Assembly (NCBI GenBank): GCA_023259675.1
Contig: JALRGT010000029.1
Span: 1-40,436 of the forward strand
Direction: 5' to 3'
DNA: 40,436 bases
Source of the DNA: Flavobacterium sp.
GTDB lineage: Bacteria > Bacteroidota > Bacteroidia > Flavobacteriales > Flavobacteriaceae
Part shown: positions 33,498-40,436 of the stretch, piece after piece
How the letters are laid out: each line of letters begins with the position of its first letter
Position numbering within the stretch: the first letter of the stretch is position 1
Program-made: the position numbers and the translations under genes
Notes under the pieces: model-generated
The model's input: the letters and a program-made list of their open reading frames with translations, nothing else
Told to the model about the DNA's origin: nothing
Database searches by the model: none

Positions 33498-36110
33498 TTG
33501 AAAACCAATCTTTTTAAATATTTAGTTCCGTTTGGATTTTTGTTTTTTTTGGTAGCCTGTTCTACTAAGAGAGATACTTTTTTGAATCGAAATTCCCATG
33601 CTTTAAGTACAGAATATAATATTTTATACAACGGTCAAATAGGTTTAGACAAAGGCATTGAGGGAATAAAATCGAAAACGGTAGATGATTTTTGGCATCG
33701 TTTGCCAATCGAAAGAATGCAAATAAACGATGATATCACCGAAGAAAGCATTGCTAAAAATCCCGATTTTGAATTGGCCGAAACCAAGGCAACCAAAGCC
33801 ATCCAGAAACATTCGATGAATATTGACGGAAGGGAACGAAATATGCAAATCGATGAAGCATACTTGCTTTTGGGGAAAGCCCGTTATTATGACCAACGAT
33901 TTGTACCTGCAATAGATGCTTTCAATTATATTTTATACAAATATCCGAACAGTAGTAAAATCTACGAAGCTAAGGTTTGGCGCGAAAAAACCAATATGCG
34001 CATGGGGAACGATGCATTGGTGGTTAAAAATATTTCAAAATTACTGAAGGAGCAAGAGCTAAAAAAACAAGTGCTAGCTGATGCCAATGCCCTTTTATCG
34101 GAAGCTTTTTTGAATTTGGAAGAAAAAGACAGTGCCGTTTACAAGTTGAAATTGGCAGCGAAGGTTACGCCGAAAAATATTGAAAGAGCCAGATACCGAT
34201 TTATTCTCGGACAATTGTATGAGGAGTTAGGGAAAAAAGATAGCGCTTTGGACCAATACAATTCGGTCATTGCAATGAACCGAAAATCCGAAAGAAAATA
34301 TATGATGCATTCCTATGCACGTAAAGCACAGTTGTTTGATTATCAAAATGGAGATTCCGAAAATTTTATTAAGACCTACACCAAATTAATTGCCGATAGA
34401 GAAAACCGTCCTTTTCTGGATGTGTTAAATTATCAAATGGGTGTTTTTTATGATAAAAAAAATAATCAGGAATCCGCCAAAAAATATTACAATGCCTCGT
34501 TAAAAAAAGCAACGTCAGATGAATATTTGGTGGGTTCTAATTATAGAAATTTAGGGGACATTTATTTTAAAAATGCCGAATATACCACCGCAGCAAAATA
34601 CTATGACAGTACTTTGGTTAAGTTCAATCCTAAAACCAGAGAATTTATCCATATTCAGAAAAATCGAAAAAATCTGGACGAGGTAATCCAATATGAAGCG
34701 ATAGCCACGAGAAATGACAGTATACTTCATGTAGTTTCTTTGTCTGATTCGGACAGAGTTGTCTATTTTGAAACGTATATCGAAAAATTAAAAAAAGAAG
34801 ATGAAACCAAACGAATTTTAGAAGAAAAACAAAAAGCGACTTTGGCAAATGTGGAAAGAAATACCAAGACAAACAATCCGAGTTCTGCGGCACAGGATTT
34901 AGGGATTGCAGCTCCAAAATCAAAGTTTGCGCCACCATCAATGGCTGGATTAGGCCAAGCAGCCGAATTTTATTTTTATAATCCAACAACGGTTTCTTTT
35001 GGAAAAATAGAGTTCAAAAAGAATTGGGGAAACAGACCTCTTTCCGGGAATTGGAGAAAATCAAACGGTAAAAACAATCTTAATGTAGCAACAGTTTCAG
35101 AAGTTAAAGACAGCATTCAAGGCGATATTCAATCGGAAGAAATAACGATAAATGAAGCCTATACAACCGATTTTTATTTACAACAACTTCCAACTTCAGG
35201 AGCTGTAATCGACAGTATTGCAAAGGAACGAAATACCGCATATTATCAACTGGGCGTTGTTTATAAGGAAAAATTCAAAGAATATGATTTAGCTTCCAAT
35301 AAATTAGAACAATTATTACAACAAAATCCAGAGGAAAAATGGATTCTTCCAGCGATGTATAATTTGTATAAAATTTACCAAATTACAAACGCTTCCAAAG
35401 CTGAAGCCATGAAAGAGCAGATAAATTCACAATTTCCAAATTCTCGATACGCAGAAATCATCAATAGCGGCAATATTTCAAATATCAAAAACACCCCTGA
35501 AAGTGCCTACGCTACATTATATGATTATTACGATAAAGAACAGTTTTTCAAGGTAATGGACGAATCGGACAAAATGATTAAGCAGTTTACCGGTGACGAA
35601 ATCATTTCTAAGATTGAATTATTGAGAGCCAATACCATCGGGAAGCTACAGGGAGTTTCGGCTTATAAAAAAGCGTTGGAATATGTAGCGGATAATTATT
35701 CGAGTACAGAAGAAGGTAAAATGGCTCAGGATATTTTATCCAATCAAATTCCGTTTTTAGAACAAAAGGGTTTTAGTGCAACAGATACTAAAAATTGGAA
35801 AATCATTTATAAAATTTCAATAAATGAAGAACCTGTTTCGAATCTTTTGCAAGACAAAATCAAAAAATTCATAGAGAATGAAAAATGGATACAATTGAAA
35901 TATACTAAAGATGTATATACCGATACGGATCTTTTTATTACTATCCATGGATTGAATTCAGAAGAAAATGCCATGTATGTCAGCTCTCTGTTGAAAGACA
36001 ATAAGGAATATAAAATTAATGTTCCGGCAATTATTCTTACCAATGAAAATTATAAAGTCATTCAAATCAAAAAGAATCTGGATGCCTATTTAGCTTTAAA
36101 AAATCAATAA
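33498..36110 (+). CDS. sprE: Type IX secretion/gliding lipoprotein SprE (PorW-like)
   Basis: An 870-residue outer-membrane-anchored periplasmic lipoprotein. The signal peptide ends in the lipobox FLVAC, with lipidated Cys21, followed by STKRDTFLNRNSHALSTEYN. A long series of TPR-like helical repeats follows (about residues 40-400 and 560-760), with a low-complexity linker around 440-520. The family, named SprE in F. johnsoniae and PorW in Porphyromonas, is needed for type IX secretion and gliding; it links the PorK/N ring to the Sov translocon. The start is TTG, as no ATG precedes the lipobox. In F. johnsoniae, to my knowledge, sprE also sits by ATP synthase genes, which fits the neighbourhood here. 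The bactofilin gene begins 7 bases after the stop. Confidence 0.88.
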   Translation: MKTNLFKYLVPFGFLFFLVACSTKRDTFLNRNSHALSTEYNILYNGQIGLDKGIEGIKSKTVDDFWHRLPIERMQINDDITEESIAKNPDFELAETKATKAIQKHSMNIDGRERNMQIDEAYLLLGKARYYDQRFVPAIDAFNYILYKYPNSSKIYEAKVWREKTNMRMGNDALVVKNISKLLKEQELKKQVLADANALLSEAFLNLEEKDSAVYKLKLAAKVTPKNIERARYRFILGQLYEELGKKDSALDQYNSVIAMNRKSERKYMMHSYARKAQLFDYQNGDSENFIKTYTKLIADRENRPFLDVLNYQMGVFYDKKNNQESAKKYYNASLKKATSDEYLVGSNYRNLGDIYFKNAEYTTAAKYYDSTLVKFNPKTREFIHIQKNRKNLDEVIQYEAIATRNDSILHVVSLSDSDRVVYFETYIEKLKKEDETKRILEEKQKATLANVERNTKTNNPSSAAQDLGIAAPKSKFAPPSMAGLGQAAEFYFYNPTTVSFGKIEFKKNWGNRPLSGNWRKSNGKNNLNVATVSEVKDSIQGDIQSEEITINEAYTTDFYLQQLPTSGAVIDSIAKERNTAYYQLGVVYKEKFKEYDLASNKLEQLLQQNPEEKWILPAMYNLYKIYQITNASKAEAMKEQINSQFPNSRYAEIINSGNISNIKNTPESAYATLYDYYDKEQFFKVMDESDKMIKQFTGDEIISKIELLRANTIGKLQGVSAYKKALEYVADNYSSTEEGKMAQDILSNQIPFLEQKGFSATDTKNWKIIYKISINEEPVSNLLQDKIKKFIENEKWIQLKYTKDVYTDTDLFITIHGLNSEENAMYVSSLLKDNKEYKINVPAIILTNENYKVIQIKKNLDAYLALKNQ

Positions 36111-36117
36111 TCAATTT

Positions 36118-36531
36118 ATGTTTGATAAAAAGAAATCAAAATCCTATACGGATGTTTTAGGAAAGACCAATAGAATTGTAGAAGGAACTGTAATTAAAGG
36201 TGATGTTATTTCTCAAGCCGATTTTAGATTGGACGGAGAACTAATCGGTAATTTTCAATCGACGGGTAAATTAGTGATAGGTCCTGCCGGAAGTGTTACA
36301 GGTGATATTGTTTGCAATAATGCCGATATAGAAGGAAAATTTAACGGGAATATCCAAGTTTCAGAAATCTTGAACGTAAAATCAAAAGCAAGTATCCATG
36401 GTGAAGTTACCGTTGGTAAATTATCTGTTGAGCCTGGTGCTGATTTTAGTGCTGCTTGTAAAATGAACGGTAACTCCAAAAATCTTTTGTTAAGTGAAGG
36501 ACAAGAAACCCAACAAAAAGCAATCCAGTAA
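36118..36531 (+). CDS. Bactofilin (polymer-forming cytoskeletal protein)
   Basis: A 137-residue protein. A short basic N-terminus is followed by the bactofilin beta-helix (about residues 17-115): GTVIKGDVISQADFRLDGEL, then GKLVIGPAGSVTGDIVCNNA with the regular six-to-seven-residue turns. A short Ser/Gln-rich tail closes the protein. Bactofilins self-assemble into filaments that scaffold cell-envelope enzymes. It is 7 bases after sprE and overlaps the next gene by 38 bases, so it is in the same unit. Its partner could be the motility machinery or cell-wall enzymes; neighbour evidence only. Confidence 0.93.
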   Translation: MFDKKKSKSYTDVLGKTNRIVEGTVIKGDVISQADFRLDGELIGNFQSTGKLVIGPAGSVTGDIVCNNADIEGKFNGNIQVSEILNVKSKASIHGEVTVGKLSVEPGADFSAACKMNGNSKNLLLSEGQETQQKAIQ

Positions 36532-36724
36532 GTGGTTGGCACTGATTAACATTCCGATTCAAATGGGTGTTATCATTTTTCTGTTTTCCTATTTAGGAAA
36601 CTGGTTGGATGAAAACCATCCCAGTCCAAAAGTGTATTATAATAAAATTTTGGTTATGGTTGGTGTTGTTTTGGCTTTATACAATGTGATAAGGCAGGTA
36701 AATGAAATCAACAAAAACCAATAA
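36494..36724 (+). CDS. AtpZ/AtpI-family ATP synthase accessory protein
   Basis: A 76-residue membrane protein with two hydrophobic helices (about residues 17-33 and 50-66) and a basic N-terminus (MKDKKPNKKQSSKW). The LDEN...PKVYYNKILVMVGVVLALYNVIRQVN pattern fits AtpZ/AtpI proteins that precede F0F1 operons and affect assembly or Mg2+ handling. The start is GTG and lies inside the bactofilin gene (38-base overlap). A later ATG at 36562 would remove half of the first helix. Its position immediately before the ATP synthase genes supports the assignment. Confidence 0.82.
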   Translation: MKDKKPNKKQSSKWLALINIPIQMGVIIFLFSYLGNWLDENHPSPKVYYNKILVMVGVVLALYNVIRQVNEINKNQ

Positions 36725-36768
36725 ATCAAAAATCAACTTCATATGGTTGCTTATAGAATAAAACCTTT

Positions 36769-37170
36769 ATGGATTTAAAAAATTATAAACCAATTTTACA
36801 TTTGGTGATTTTAGCTGGAGTGGCTTTTGTACTTCACAAACTGATTTTTCATTTTTTAGGAATTAATGACCTTTCCTTCCAATATTCAATTGAAACCCTT
36901 TACCTGTTCTTTTTAGGATTGTCTTTAATTGTCTTTTTGGTATTATTAAAAGTAAAACAGCGTAGTTTTGATAATGTTGGAATGTCATTTTTGGTCACCA
37001 CAAGTATCAAAATGGTTTTTTGTTATTTGATGGTAAAACCCATTTTAAAAAATAACGTTTTTGATAATAATTTAGAGAAAATTAACTTTTTTGTTATTTT
37101 TATTCTCTTTTTAGCAATAGAAACGGTTCTGACTATAAGAATATTAAACCAAAAACGAGGATTTAATTAA
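36769..37170 (+). CDS. Four-helix membrane protein before atpB (possibly DUF6168)
   Basis: A 133-residue inner-membrane protein with four hydrophobic segments (about residues 10-30, 42-60, 72-92 and 106-126). It sits between the AtpZ-like gene and atpB, the place taken by atpI in many operons. From memory it belongs to the flavobacterial DUF6168 family. No conserved catalytic residues are visible. A role in F0 assembly is inferred from position alone. A strong promoter between it and atpB shows that atpB can also be transcribed separately. Confidence 0.75.
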   Translation: MDLKNYKPILHLVILAGVAFVLHKLIFHFLGINDLSFQYSIETLYLFFLGLSLIVFLVLLKVKQRSFDNVGMSFLVTTSIKMVFCYLMVKPILKNNVFDNNLEKINFFVIFILFLAIETVLTIRILNQKRGFN

Positions 37171-37208
37171 CGATGAGTCAGGCAATTAAAAATATTTTTT
37201 TATATTCT

Positions 37209-37237
37209 TTTGAATATTAATAAAAAATGTACCTTTG
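37209..37237 (+). promoter_or_regulatory. Strong promoter of the ATP synthase operon
   Basis: TTTG (37209-37212) and TACCTTTG (37230-37237) are separated by 17 bases, an excellent fit to the Bacteroidota consensus. The atpB ATG follows 41 bases later. It is the best promoter match in the window. Confidence 0.8.
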
Positions 37238-37278
37238 CAGCAAATTTTAGAAACGTAAAAAATAAGTAATTAACAGTT

Positions 37279-38439
37279 ATGGTGATTTCAAACAAACCAC
37301 TTAGATTTATTTTAGCAACTTTAGTAGCGTGTCTTCCTTTAATGAGTTTCGCAAATCCAGAAGTGGAATCTGTAGAAAACAAAACCGAAATCACTCACGA
37401 AGCAGTGGAACAAGGTCATGAAGAAGCTCATGCTGAACCAACAGATGTAAAGTCTAAAATCAAAGCATTTATAAATCATCACGTTCTGGACTCTCATGAT
37501 TTTATTTTCTTTTCTGATGAAGAAGCAGGAAAACATTATGGTTTCTCTTTGCCGGTTATGCTTTGGGATGATGGTTTGCAAGTTTTTTCTTCTTCAAAAT
37601 TTGAACATGGAGAAGCTGTTGCCGAATCTAACGGTAATTTCTACAAGTTAAACCACCATGACGGTAAAATTTACAAAGTAGATTCTGCGAATGGTAAAAT
37701 AATCGAAGACGAAGCAACTGGTCATCCTACCAATGTTCGTCCAATAGATTTCTCTATTACAAAAACGGTTCTTTCTATTATAGTAGCGGCAGTATTAATG
37801 TTTTTATTGTTTACTTCTTTGGCAAAATCATATGCTAAAAACGGAGGAATTGCTTCTGGAGTGGGAAGAATTTTTGAACCTATCGTTCTTTATATTCGTG
37901 ATGATATCGCAATTCCTAACATCGGAGAAAAACATTACAAGAAATACATGAGTTATTTGTTGACTATCTTTTTCTTTATCTTATTCTTAAATCTTTTCGG
38001 ATTAACACCACTAGGGATTAATGCTACAGGTAACTTTACCATTACCTTTTCATTGGCGATATTAACGTTCTTGATAACGAATCTTACCGCTAACAAAAAT
38101 TACTGGGGACATATTTTCTGGATGCCAGGTGTACCAAAAGCAATGCGAATTGTTTTGGCTCCAATTGAACTTTTAGGGGTTTTCATTAAGCCATTCTCAT
38201 TGATGATACGTTTGTATGCAAATATCTTTGCAGGACACATTGTATTGATGAGTATCATCGGGTTGATGTTTATCTTCAAAAGCTGGATAGGAAGTACTTT
38301 ATCATTTGGATTGTCTTTTGTGCTTTCTATTCTTGAAATATTGGTAGCGTTTTTACAAGCGTATATTTTCACTATGTTATCTGCTTTGTACTTCGGTTCA
38401 GCGGTAGAAGAGCACCATCACGAAGAGGCTCATCATTAA
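37279..38439 (+). CDS. atpB: ATP synthase F0 subunit a
   Basis: Membrane proton-channel subunit of F0F1. The 386-residue protein has a signal-like N-terminal segment (residues 8-25), then a long periplasmic or loop domain of about 130 residues, His/Glu-rich at 38-52, then the usual transmembrane helices from about 158. The channel arginine is Arg311 in FSLMIRLYANIFAGH. The C-terminus is histidine-rich (EEHHHEEAHH). The extra N-terminal region is common in Bacteroidota and absent in E. coli subunit a. It heads atpB-atpE-atpF-atpH-atpA behind its own promoter. Confidence 0.95.
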   Translation: MVISNKPLRFILATLVACLPLMSFANPEVESVENKTEITHEAVEQGHEEAHAEPTDVKSKIKAFINHHVLDSHDFIFFSDEEAGKHYGFSLPVMLWDDGLQVFSSSKFEHGEAVAESNGNFYKLNHHDGKIYKVDSANGKIIEDEATGHPTNVRPIDFSITKTVLSIIVAAVLMFLLFTSLAKSYAKNGGIASGVGRIFEPIVLYIRDDIAIPNIGEKHYKKYMSYLLTIFFFILFLNLFGLTPLGINATGNFTITFSLAILTFLITNLTANKNYWGHIFWMPGVPKAMRIVLAPIELLGVFIKPFSLMIRLYANIFAGHIVLMSIIGLMFIFKSWIGSTLSFGLSFVLSILEILVAFLQAYIFTMLSALYFGSAVEEHHHEEAHH

Positions 38440-38442
38440 AAA

Positions 38443-38503
38443 GTTAGAAATTAGAATTCAGAAATTAGAAATAGTTCTAACCTCTAAATTCTAACCTCTA
38501 AAA
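38443..38503. repeat. Direct/inverted repeat between atpB and atpE
   Basis: The 98-base spacer contains two AGAAATTAGAA copies (period 14) and two TTCTAACCTCTAAA copies (period 15). GTTAGAAATTAGA (38443-38455) pairs with TCTAAATTCTAAC (38483-38495) with one mismatch. The RNA would form a hairpin 4 bases after the atpB stop, which could protect or pause the transcript. Confidence 0.7.
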
Positions 38504-38537
38504 TCAAATTGAATGTTTAATTTTTAATATATATATT

Positions 38538-38729
38538 ATGCAAATTCCAACTATTGTAGGAGCAGGGTTAATTGTAATCGGAGCAGGTTTAGGTATTGGT
38601 AGAATTGGTGGTTCAGCAATGGACGCTATTGCTCGTCAACCAGAAGCTTCAGGAAAAATCCAAACAGCGATGCTTATTGCTGCTGCACTTATTGAAGGTA
38701 TTGGTTTCGCTGCGTTATTCGCTGCTTAA
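38538..38729 (+). CDS. atpE: ATP synthase F0 subunit c
   Basis: A 63-residue proteolipid of the c-ring. It has two helices joined by the conserved ARQPEASGK polar loop (residues 32-40). The ion-binding carboxylate is Glu53 in LIEGIGF. No adjacent Ser/Thr ligand typical of sodium-binding rings follows the Glu, so a proton ring is likely. It is shorter than the usual 75-80 residues because of a shortened N-terminal helix. It is flanked by a repeat-rich spacer on the left and a terminator-like hairpin on the right. Confidence 0.95.
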   Translation: MQIPTIVGAGLIVIGAGLGIGRIGGSAMDAIARQPEASGKIQTAMLIAAALIEGIGFAALFAA

Positions 38730-38743
38730 TTAAAAACTCTAAA

Positions 38744-38780
38744 ACGATAGTTGCAACGGTTGGTTGTAACTATTGTTTTT
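38744..38780 (+). terminator. Terminator-like hairpin between atpE and atpF
   Basis: ACGATAGTTGCAA (38744-38756) pairs along its whole length with TTGTAACTATTGT (38764-38776), allowing two G-T wobbles, plus a C-G pair closing the GGTTG loop. A T tract (38776-38780, then ATTATT) follows directly. It begins 15 bases after the atpE stop, inside the operon, and would be read as a partial terminator or 3'-protecting hairpin for the atpE message. Confidence 0.8.
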
Positions 38781-38814
38781 ATTATTAAATTAAATATTTT
38801 TATAGATACATATT

Positions 38815-39315
38815 ATGGATAAATTAATAAATCAGTTTGAGTTAGGTTTGTTCTTTTGGCAAGTATTAATATTTGTTGGATTAATAATCTTATTGAAAAA
38901 ATTCGCTTGGAAACCAATTCTTGATGCAGTAAATGATAGAGAAGAAGGAATTAAAAATGCATTACTTTCTGCGGAAAATGCTAGAAATGAAATGCAAAAT
39001 TTACAAGCAGATAACCAACGTATTTTACAAGAAGCAAGATTAGAGCGTGACAACATGCTTAAAGATGCTCGTGAAATGAAAGAGAAAATGGTTGCTGATG
39101 CAAAAAATGAAGCACAGGTTCAAGGTCAAAAAATGATCGAACAAGCTAAAGCAGCAATTGAAAGTGAAAAAAATGCGGCTATGGCTGAATTGAAATCTCA
39201 GGTTTCTACTTTGTCATTGAGTATTGCAGAAAAATTATTGAAAGACGAATTATCTAACAAAGAAGCTCAAACTAAATTAGTGGAGAAAATGTTAGGTGAC
39301 GTAAAGCTAAACTAA
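38815..39315 (+). CDS. atpF: ATP synthase F0 subunit b
   Basis: A 166-residue peripheral-stalk subunit. One N-terminal membrane helix (about residues 8-27, ELGLFFWQVLIFVGLIILL) is followed by the conserved KKFAWKPILDAVNDREEGI and a long charged coiled coil (about 45-160) that binds delta and F1. No frameshift or fusion to delta is seen. It follows atpE after an 85-base spacer with a hairpin, an unusual gap inside an ATP synthase operon, and lies 4 bases before atpH. Confidence 0.95.
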   Translation: MDKLINQFELGLFFWQVLIFVGLIILLKKFAWKPILDAVNDREEGIKNALLSAENARNEMQNLQADNQRILQEARLERDNMLKDAREMKEKMVADAKNEAQVQGQKMIEQAKAAIESEKNAAMAELKSQVSTLSLSIAEKLLKDELSNKEAQTKLVEKMLGDVKLN

Positions 39316-39319
39316 TATT

Positions 39320-39853
39320 ATGGCAAGTACAAGAGCAGCAATTCGTTATGCAAAAGCAATTCTAAACATGGCAGACTCTATTGGAGTGGGCAATGAAGTG
39401 AGTAACGACATGACTTTAATTGCTTCAACTATTAAAAGTAATTTGGAATTGAGTACTTTTATTCAAAATCCAACGGTTAAAGTTGAACTGAAAGAAAATG
39501 TACTTTTGGAAGTTTTTGCAAATGCCAATGGCGTTACAAAAGGATTATTCCATTTATTATTCGAAAACAAAAGATTTGAAATATTAGAAGCTATAGCTTT
39601 AGAATATAACAGATTATTTGATGAGTTGAATGGTGTAGAAATTGCAAAAGTGACTACCGCTTTCCCTATGGATGCCTTTTTGGAAGCTAAAGTTTTAGCT
39701 AAAGTGGCAACCTTATCGGATAAAAAAATCACAATTGAAAATCATGTAGATCCAGCTATTATTGGTGGGTTTATTTTAAGAATAGGTGACAAGCAATACA
39801 ATGCTTCTGTTGCTAACAGATTACAAGTATTAAAAAGAGAATTAAGTAACTAG
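39320..39853 (+). CDS. atpH: ATP synthase F1 subunit delta
   Basis: A 177-residue subunit that links F1 to subunit b. It has the N-terminal six-helix bundle (about residues 1-105, starting STRAAIRYAKAILNMA) and the C-terminal beta/alpha region with ITIENHVDPAIIGGFILRIGDKQYNAS (about 138-164), the family signature. The ATG is 4 bases after the atpF stop, suggesting translational coupling. Length is standard. Confidence 0.95.
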   Translation: MASTRAAIRYAKAILNMADSIGVGNEVSNDMTLIASTIKSNLELSTFIQNPTVKVELKENVLLEVFANANGVTKGLFHLLFENKRFEILEAIALEYNRLFDELNGVEIAKVTTAFPMDAFLEAKVLAKVATLSDKKITIENHVDPAIIGGFILRIGDKQYNASVANRLQVLKRELSN

Positions 39854-39891
39854 TTTTATTGCACGTAAAAGTGTCTAAATTATAAATTAAG

Positions 39892-40436
39892 ATGGCGGAA
39901 ATCAAACCTGCTGAAATTTCAGCAATATTAAGAAAGCAAGTAGAAGGTTTTGAATCTGGCGCTACGCTAGAGGAAGTAGGAACGGTACTTCAAGTTGGAG
40001 ATGGTATTGCTCGTATTTACGGGCTTTCGAATGTTCAATACGGTGAGTTAGTAGAATTTGACAATGGTTTAGAAGCTATTGTATTGAATCTTGAAGAAGA
40101 TAATGTTGGTGTGGTACTTTTAGGACCATCAACAGGTATCAAAGAAGGTTCTACTGCTAAAAGAACACAACGTATTGCTTCTCTTAAAGTAGGAGAGCAA
40201 ATGGTAGGACGTGTAGTAAACACTCTTGGTTTTCCAATTGATGGAAAAGGACCAATTGGTGGAGAATTATACGAGATGCCTTTAGAAAGAAAAGCTCCTG
40301 GAGTTATCTTCCGTCAACCAGTTACTGAGCCATTACAAACAGGAGTAAAAGCAGTAGATGCTATGATCCCAGTTGGTCGTGGACAACGTGAGCTAGTTAT
40401 TGGTGACCGTCAAACTGGTAAATCTACGGTTTGTAT
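39892..40436 (+). CDS. atpA: ATP synthase F1 subunit alpha (partial, runs off the window)
   Basis: The first 181 complete codons of the alpha subunit are present; a full protein is usually about 500-525 residues. Residues about 25-95 form the N-terminal beta-barrel ([22 protein letters not shown]). The P-loop GDRQTGKST is at 171-179, and the [30 protein letters not shown] block precedes it at 141-170. The start ATG is 39 bases after the atpH stop. The reading frame remains open to the end of the window. Confidence 0.97.
   Translation, partial: MAEIKPAEISAILRKQVEGFESGATLEEVGTVLQVGDGIARIYGLSNVQYGELVEFDNGLEAIVLNLEEDNVGVVLLGPSTGIKEGSTAKRTQRIASLKVGEQMVGRVVNTLGFPIDGKGPIGGELYEMPLERKAPGVIFRQPVTEPLQTGVKAVDAMIPVGRGQRELVIGDRQTGKSTVC

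Noticed and set aside
38538..38729. Sodium-type c-ring
   Set aside because: The Glu53 region lacks the Ser/Thr ligand pattern that accompanies sodium-binding rings.
1..40436. CRISPR array, insertion sequence, riboswitch, rRNA
   Set aside because: No regularly spaced repeats, transposase frames, recognised riboswitch cores or rRNA sequence were found by reading both strands.

Overview
The window is a stretch of a Flavobacterium-like (Bacteroidota, Flavobacteriaceae) chromosome. Evidence: AT-rich coding and very AT-rich spacers; repeated promoter -7 boxes of the Bacteroidota type TAnnTTTG, usually 15-20 bases before an ATG; almost no Shine-Dalgarno sequences; and lineage-typical genes: the type IX secretion lipoprotein SprE/PorW, a GLPGLI-family protein beside a TonB-receptor-like barrel, a GH3-family enzyme, and an AtpZ-type gene ahead of atpBEFHA. 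No transposase, integrase, prophage module or CRISPR array was seen.

Layout. 1-7.4 kb: gltX, a small outer-membrane barrel, an SPFH membrane protein, a three-gene envelope-stress-like set (YtxH, holin-superfamily membrane protein, small helical protein), glnS with an added C-terminal domain, folB and tRNA-Cys. 7.5-11.5 kb: a leftward run (rnr, head-GIN adhesin-like protein, LysE-type exporter) and a DUF2007-type gene. 11463-12145: a gene-free, extremely AT-rich stretch with five copies of a nonamer (TTATTAACA or CTATTAACA, either strand). Hand-counted third-position G/C preference switches strand across it, and most genes point away from it, so it is my best candidate for the chromosomal replication origin. 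12.1-15.3 kb: rpiB, a DUF1294-type gene, tex and tatA (59 residues, convergent with tex).

15.5-23 kb: a membrane protein that looks like the N-terminal half of a flavobacterial M23 peptidase without its peptidase domain; a GH3 acyl-adenylating enzyme overlapping by one base a protein whose C-terminal third looks like a nucleosidase/nucleoside phosphorylase; a UDP-glucuronate decarboxylase-like SDR; a GT2 glycosyltransferase; an ORF6N gene with a near-perfect 31-base palindrome; and a CapK/PaaK-like adenylating enzyme. 23-28 kb: purD, two lineage-specific membrane proteins, upp, and a DUF4254-GT9 pair likely acting in lipopolysaccharide synthesis. 28.4-32 kb: a TonB-receptor-like barrel and a GLPGLI protein. 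32-33 kb: a flavin/2Fe-2S reductase.

33.5 kb to the end: sprE, a bactofilin, an AtpZ-like gene, a four-helix membrane protein, then the F0F1 ATP synthase genes atpB, atpE, atpF, atpH and the first 181 codons of atpA, from a strong promoter at 37209-37237. A terminator-quality hairpin lies between atpE and atpF and could raise expression of the high-copy c subunit.

Most of the window is conserved core. The parts I would follow up first are the origin candidate, the GH3 plus nucleosidase-like pair, the atpE-atpF hairpin, and the M23-like protein lacking its peptidase domain.
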